Shown: in pieces, positions 15,790 to 16,122 of the stretch
Layout: each line of letters begins with the position of its first letter
How positions within the stretch are numbered: position 1 is the first letter of the stretch
Assembly: GCA_026770575.1 (NCBI GenBank)
Contig: MU657221.1
Span: forward strand, 263,880 to 280,001
DNA from: Pelagophyceae sp. CCMP2097
Lineage: Eukaryota; Sar; Pelagophyceae
Length of the DNA stretch: 16,122 nt
Reading direction: 5' to 3'
Notes under the pieces: model-generated
The model's database searches: none
Seen by the model: the letters and a program-made list of their open reading frames with translations, nothing else
Told to the model about the DNA's origin: nothing
Position numbers and translations under genes: made by a program

Positions 15790-16011
15790 CTAGCCGCGGC
15801 CGACGAAGGCGTCGCCGCCGCCGCCGTGGACGTTGGGCCCTTTCGCGCGTTCGTACGCGTGCTCCCGCGCGTCTTGCCGCGCGTCGCTCGCGGCGTGGAC
15901 CGCCCCGGCCGGGTAGTAGACGCCCCGGCCGAGCTACCTCAGGCCGCCGAGCCGGATGCGCGCAATCTCGCGCTGCGCGGCGATGCCCCACTCTCCGTAG
16001 AGGCGCCGCTT
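15790..16011 (-). pseudogene. Broken coding fragment with in-frame TAG
   Basis: On the minus strand a pyrimidine-rich acceptor (CTCCCAACCTTCGCAG|) is followed by KRRLYGEWGIAAQREIARIR and LGGLR, a TAG at 15934-15936, then GRGVYYPAGAVHAASDARQD and AREHAYERAKGPNVHGGGGD in the same frame until TAG at 15790-15792. Both sides of the first TAG look strongly coding. The TAG may be a nonsense mutation (from CAG, for instance) or the start of a short intron (GAG|GTAGCTC), though that intron would remove protein-like sequence. Upstream sequence on this strand is the 95-bp repeat, so the 5' end of the gene is either beyond the window or displaced by it. Family not recognised. Confidence 0.35.
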
Positions 16012-16014
16012 CTG

Positions 16015-16033
16015 CGAAGGTTGGGAGCACTGT
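16015..16033. repeat. 19-bp direct repeat, copy 2
   Basis: Identical to 15284-15302. It overlaps the start of the 95-bp repeat by the six bases CACTGT (16028-16033), and on the minus strand it forms the pyrimidine tract of the putative acceptor at 16012. Confidence 0.9.
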
Positions 16034-16122
16034 CGAATTAGATTATCACCGGAAATCTATTAACTATTTTTGGCTCGTGAAGGCGGCTGGCGCTGCGCCG
16101 GCCACTCCCGCGAGACGCCCTG
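16028..16122. repeat. 95-bp direct repeat, copy 2 (cut by window end)
   Basis: All 95 bases match 7564-7658, and the match runs to the last base of the window, so the true repeat is at least this long. Separation is 8464 bp, same orientation. Confidence 0.95.

Overview
The window looks like nuclear DNA of a GC-rich, intron-bearing eukaryotic microbe. A stramenopile or other unicellular alga, perhaps pelagophyte-like, is my guess from style only: very GC-rich, Ala/Arg-rich coding blocks, multi-domain proteins mixing Tudor-like, FKBP, MYND and glycosyltransferase modules, ~60-nt introns ending in AG|G, and AT-rich intergenic DNA full of short TA-bounded inverted-repeat elements. There are no bacterial-type operons, ribosome binding sites or CRISPR arrays.

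Layout. 1-2450: repeat land. It holds an ATCGAT-rich hairpin, a 141-bp and a 484-bp TA-bounded inverted-repeat element (the latter carrying two tandem arrays), a patch of possibly decayed coding sequence (1448-1960) and a GC-rich degenerate minisatellite. 2451-4371: mostly non-coding, with a strong AT hairpin at 3214-3250. 4372-4788 (-): a compact ORF with weak resemblance to OTU-type cysteine proteases, flanked by related GGAGTAC...CGCCCC termini. 4961-7892: AT-rich, with a possible signal-peptide exon (5549-5650, -), a ~970-bp TA-bounded element containing two tRNA T-arm-like sequences, one copy of a 95-bp direct repeat, and a 61-bp foldback hairpin. 8037-8719 (+) and 9007-9465 (-): two convergent unknown coding regions, one broken at a T8 run and the other by an in-frame TAG. 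10128-14544 (-): the main gene. 14545-16122: a small spliced plus-strand candidate, nested inverted-repeat elements, a broken minus-strand coding fragment, and the second copy of the 95-bp repeat, cut by the window end.

The main result is a gene model assembled by hand from three reading frames on the minus strand. Five exons (14544-14398, 14338-14233, 14176-11467, 11276-10641, 10578-10128) join to exactly 4050 nt, or 1349 codons plus stop. The predicted protein has, in order, a Tudor-like barrel, an FKBP-type prolyl isomerase domain, a MYND zinc finger and a GT7 (beta-1,4-galactosyltransferase-type) domain. The GT7 domain is split by a 190-nt intron that seems to use a GC-AG pair and carries a tandem array of branch-point-like motifs just before its 3' splice site. 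The other genes have no evident functional link to it. The rest of the window reads as a landing zone for short non-autonomous DNA elements and decayed coding fragments.
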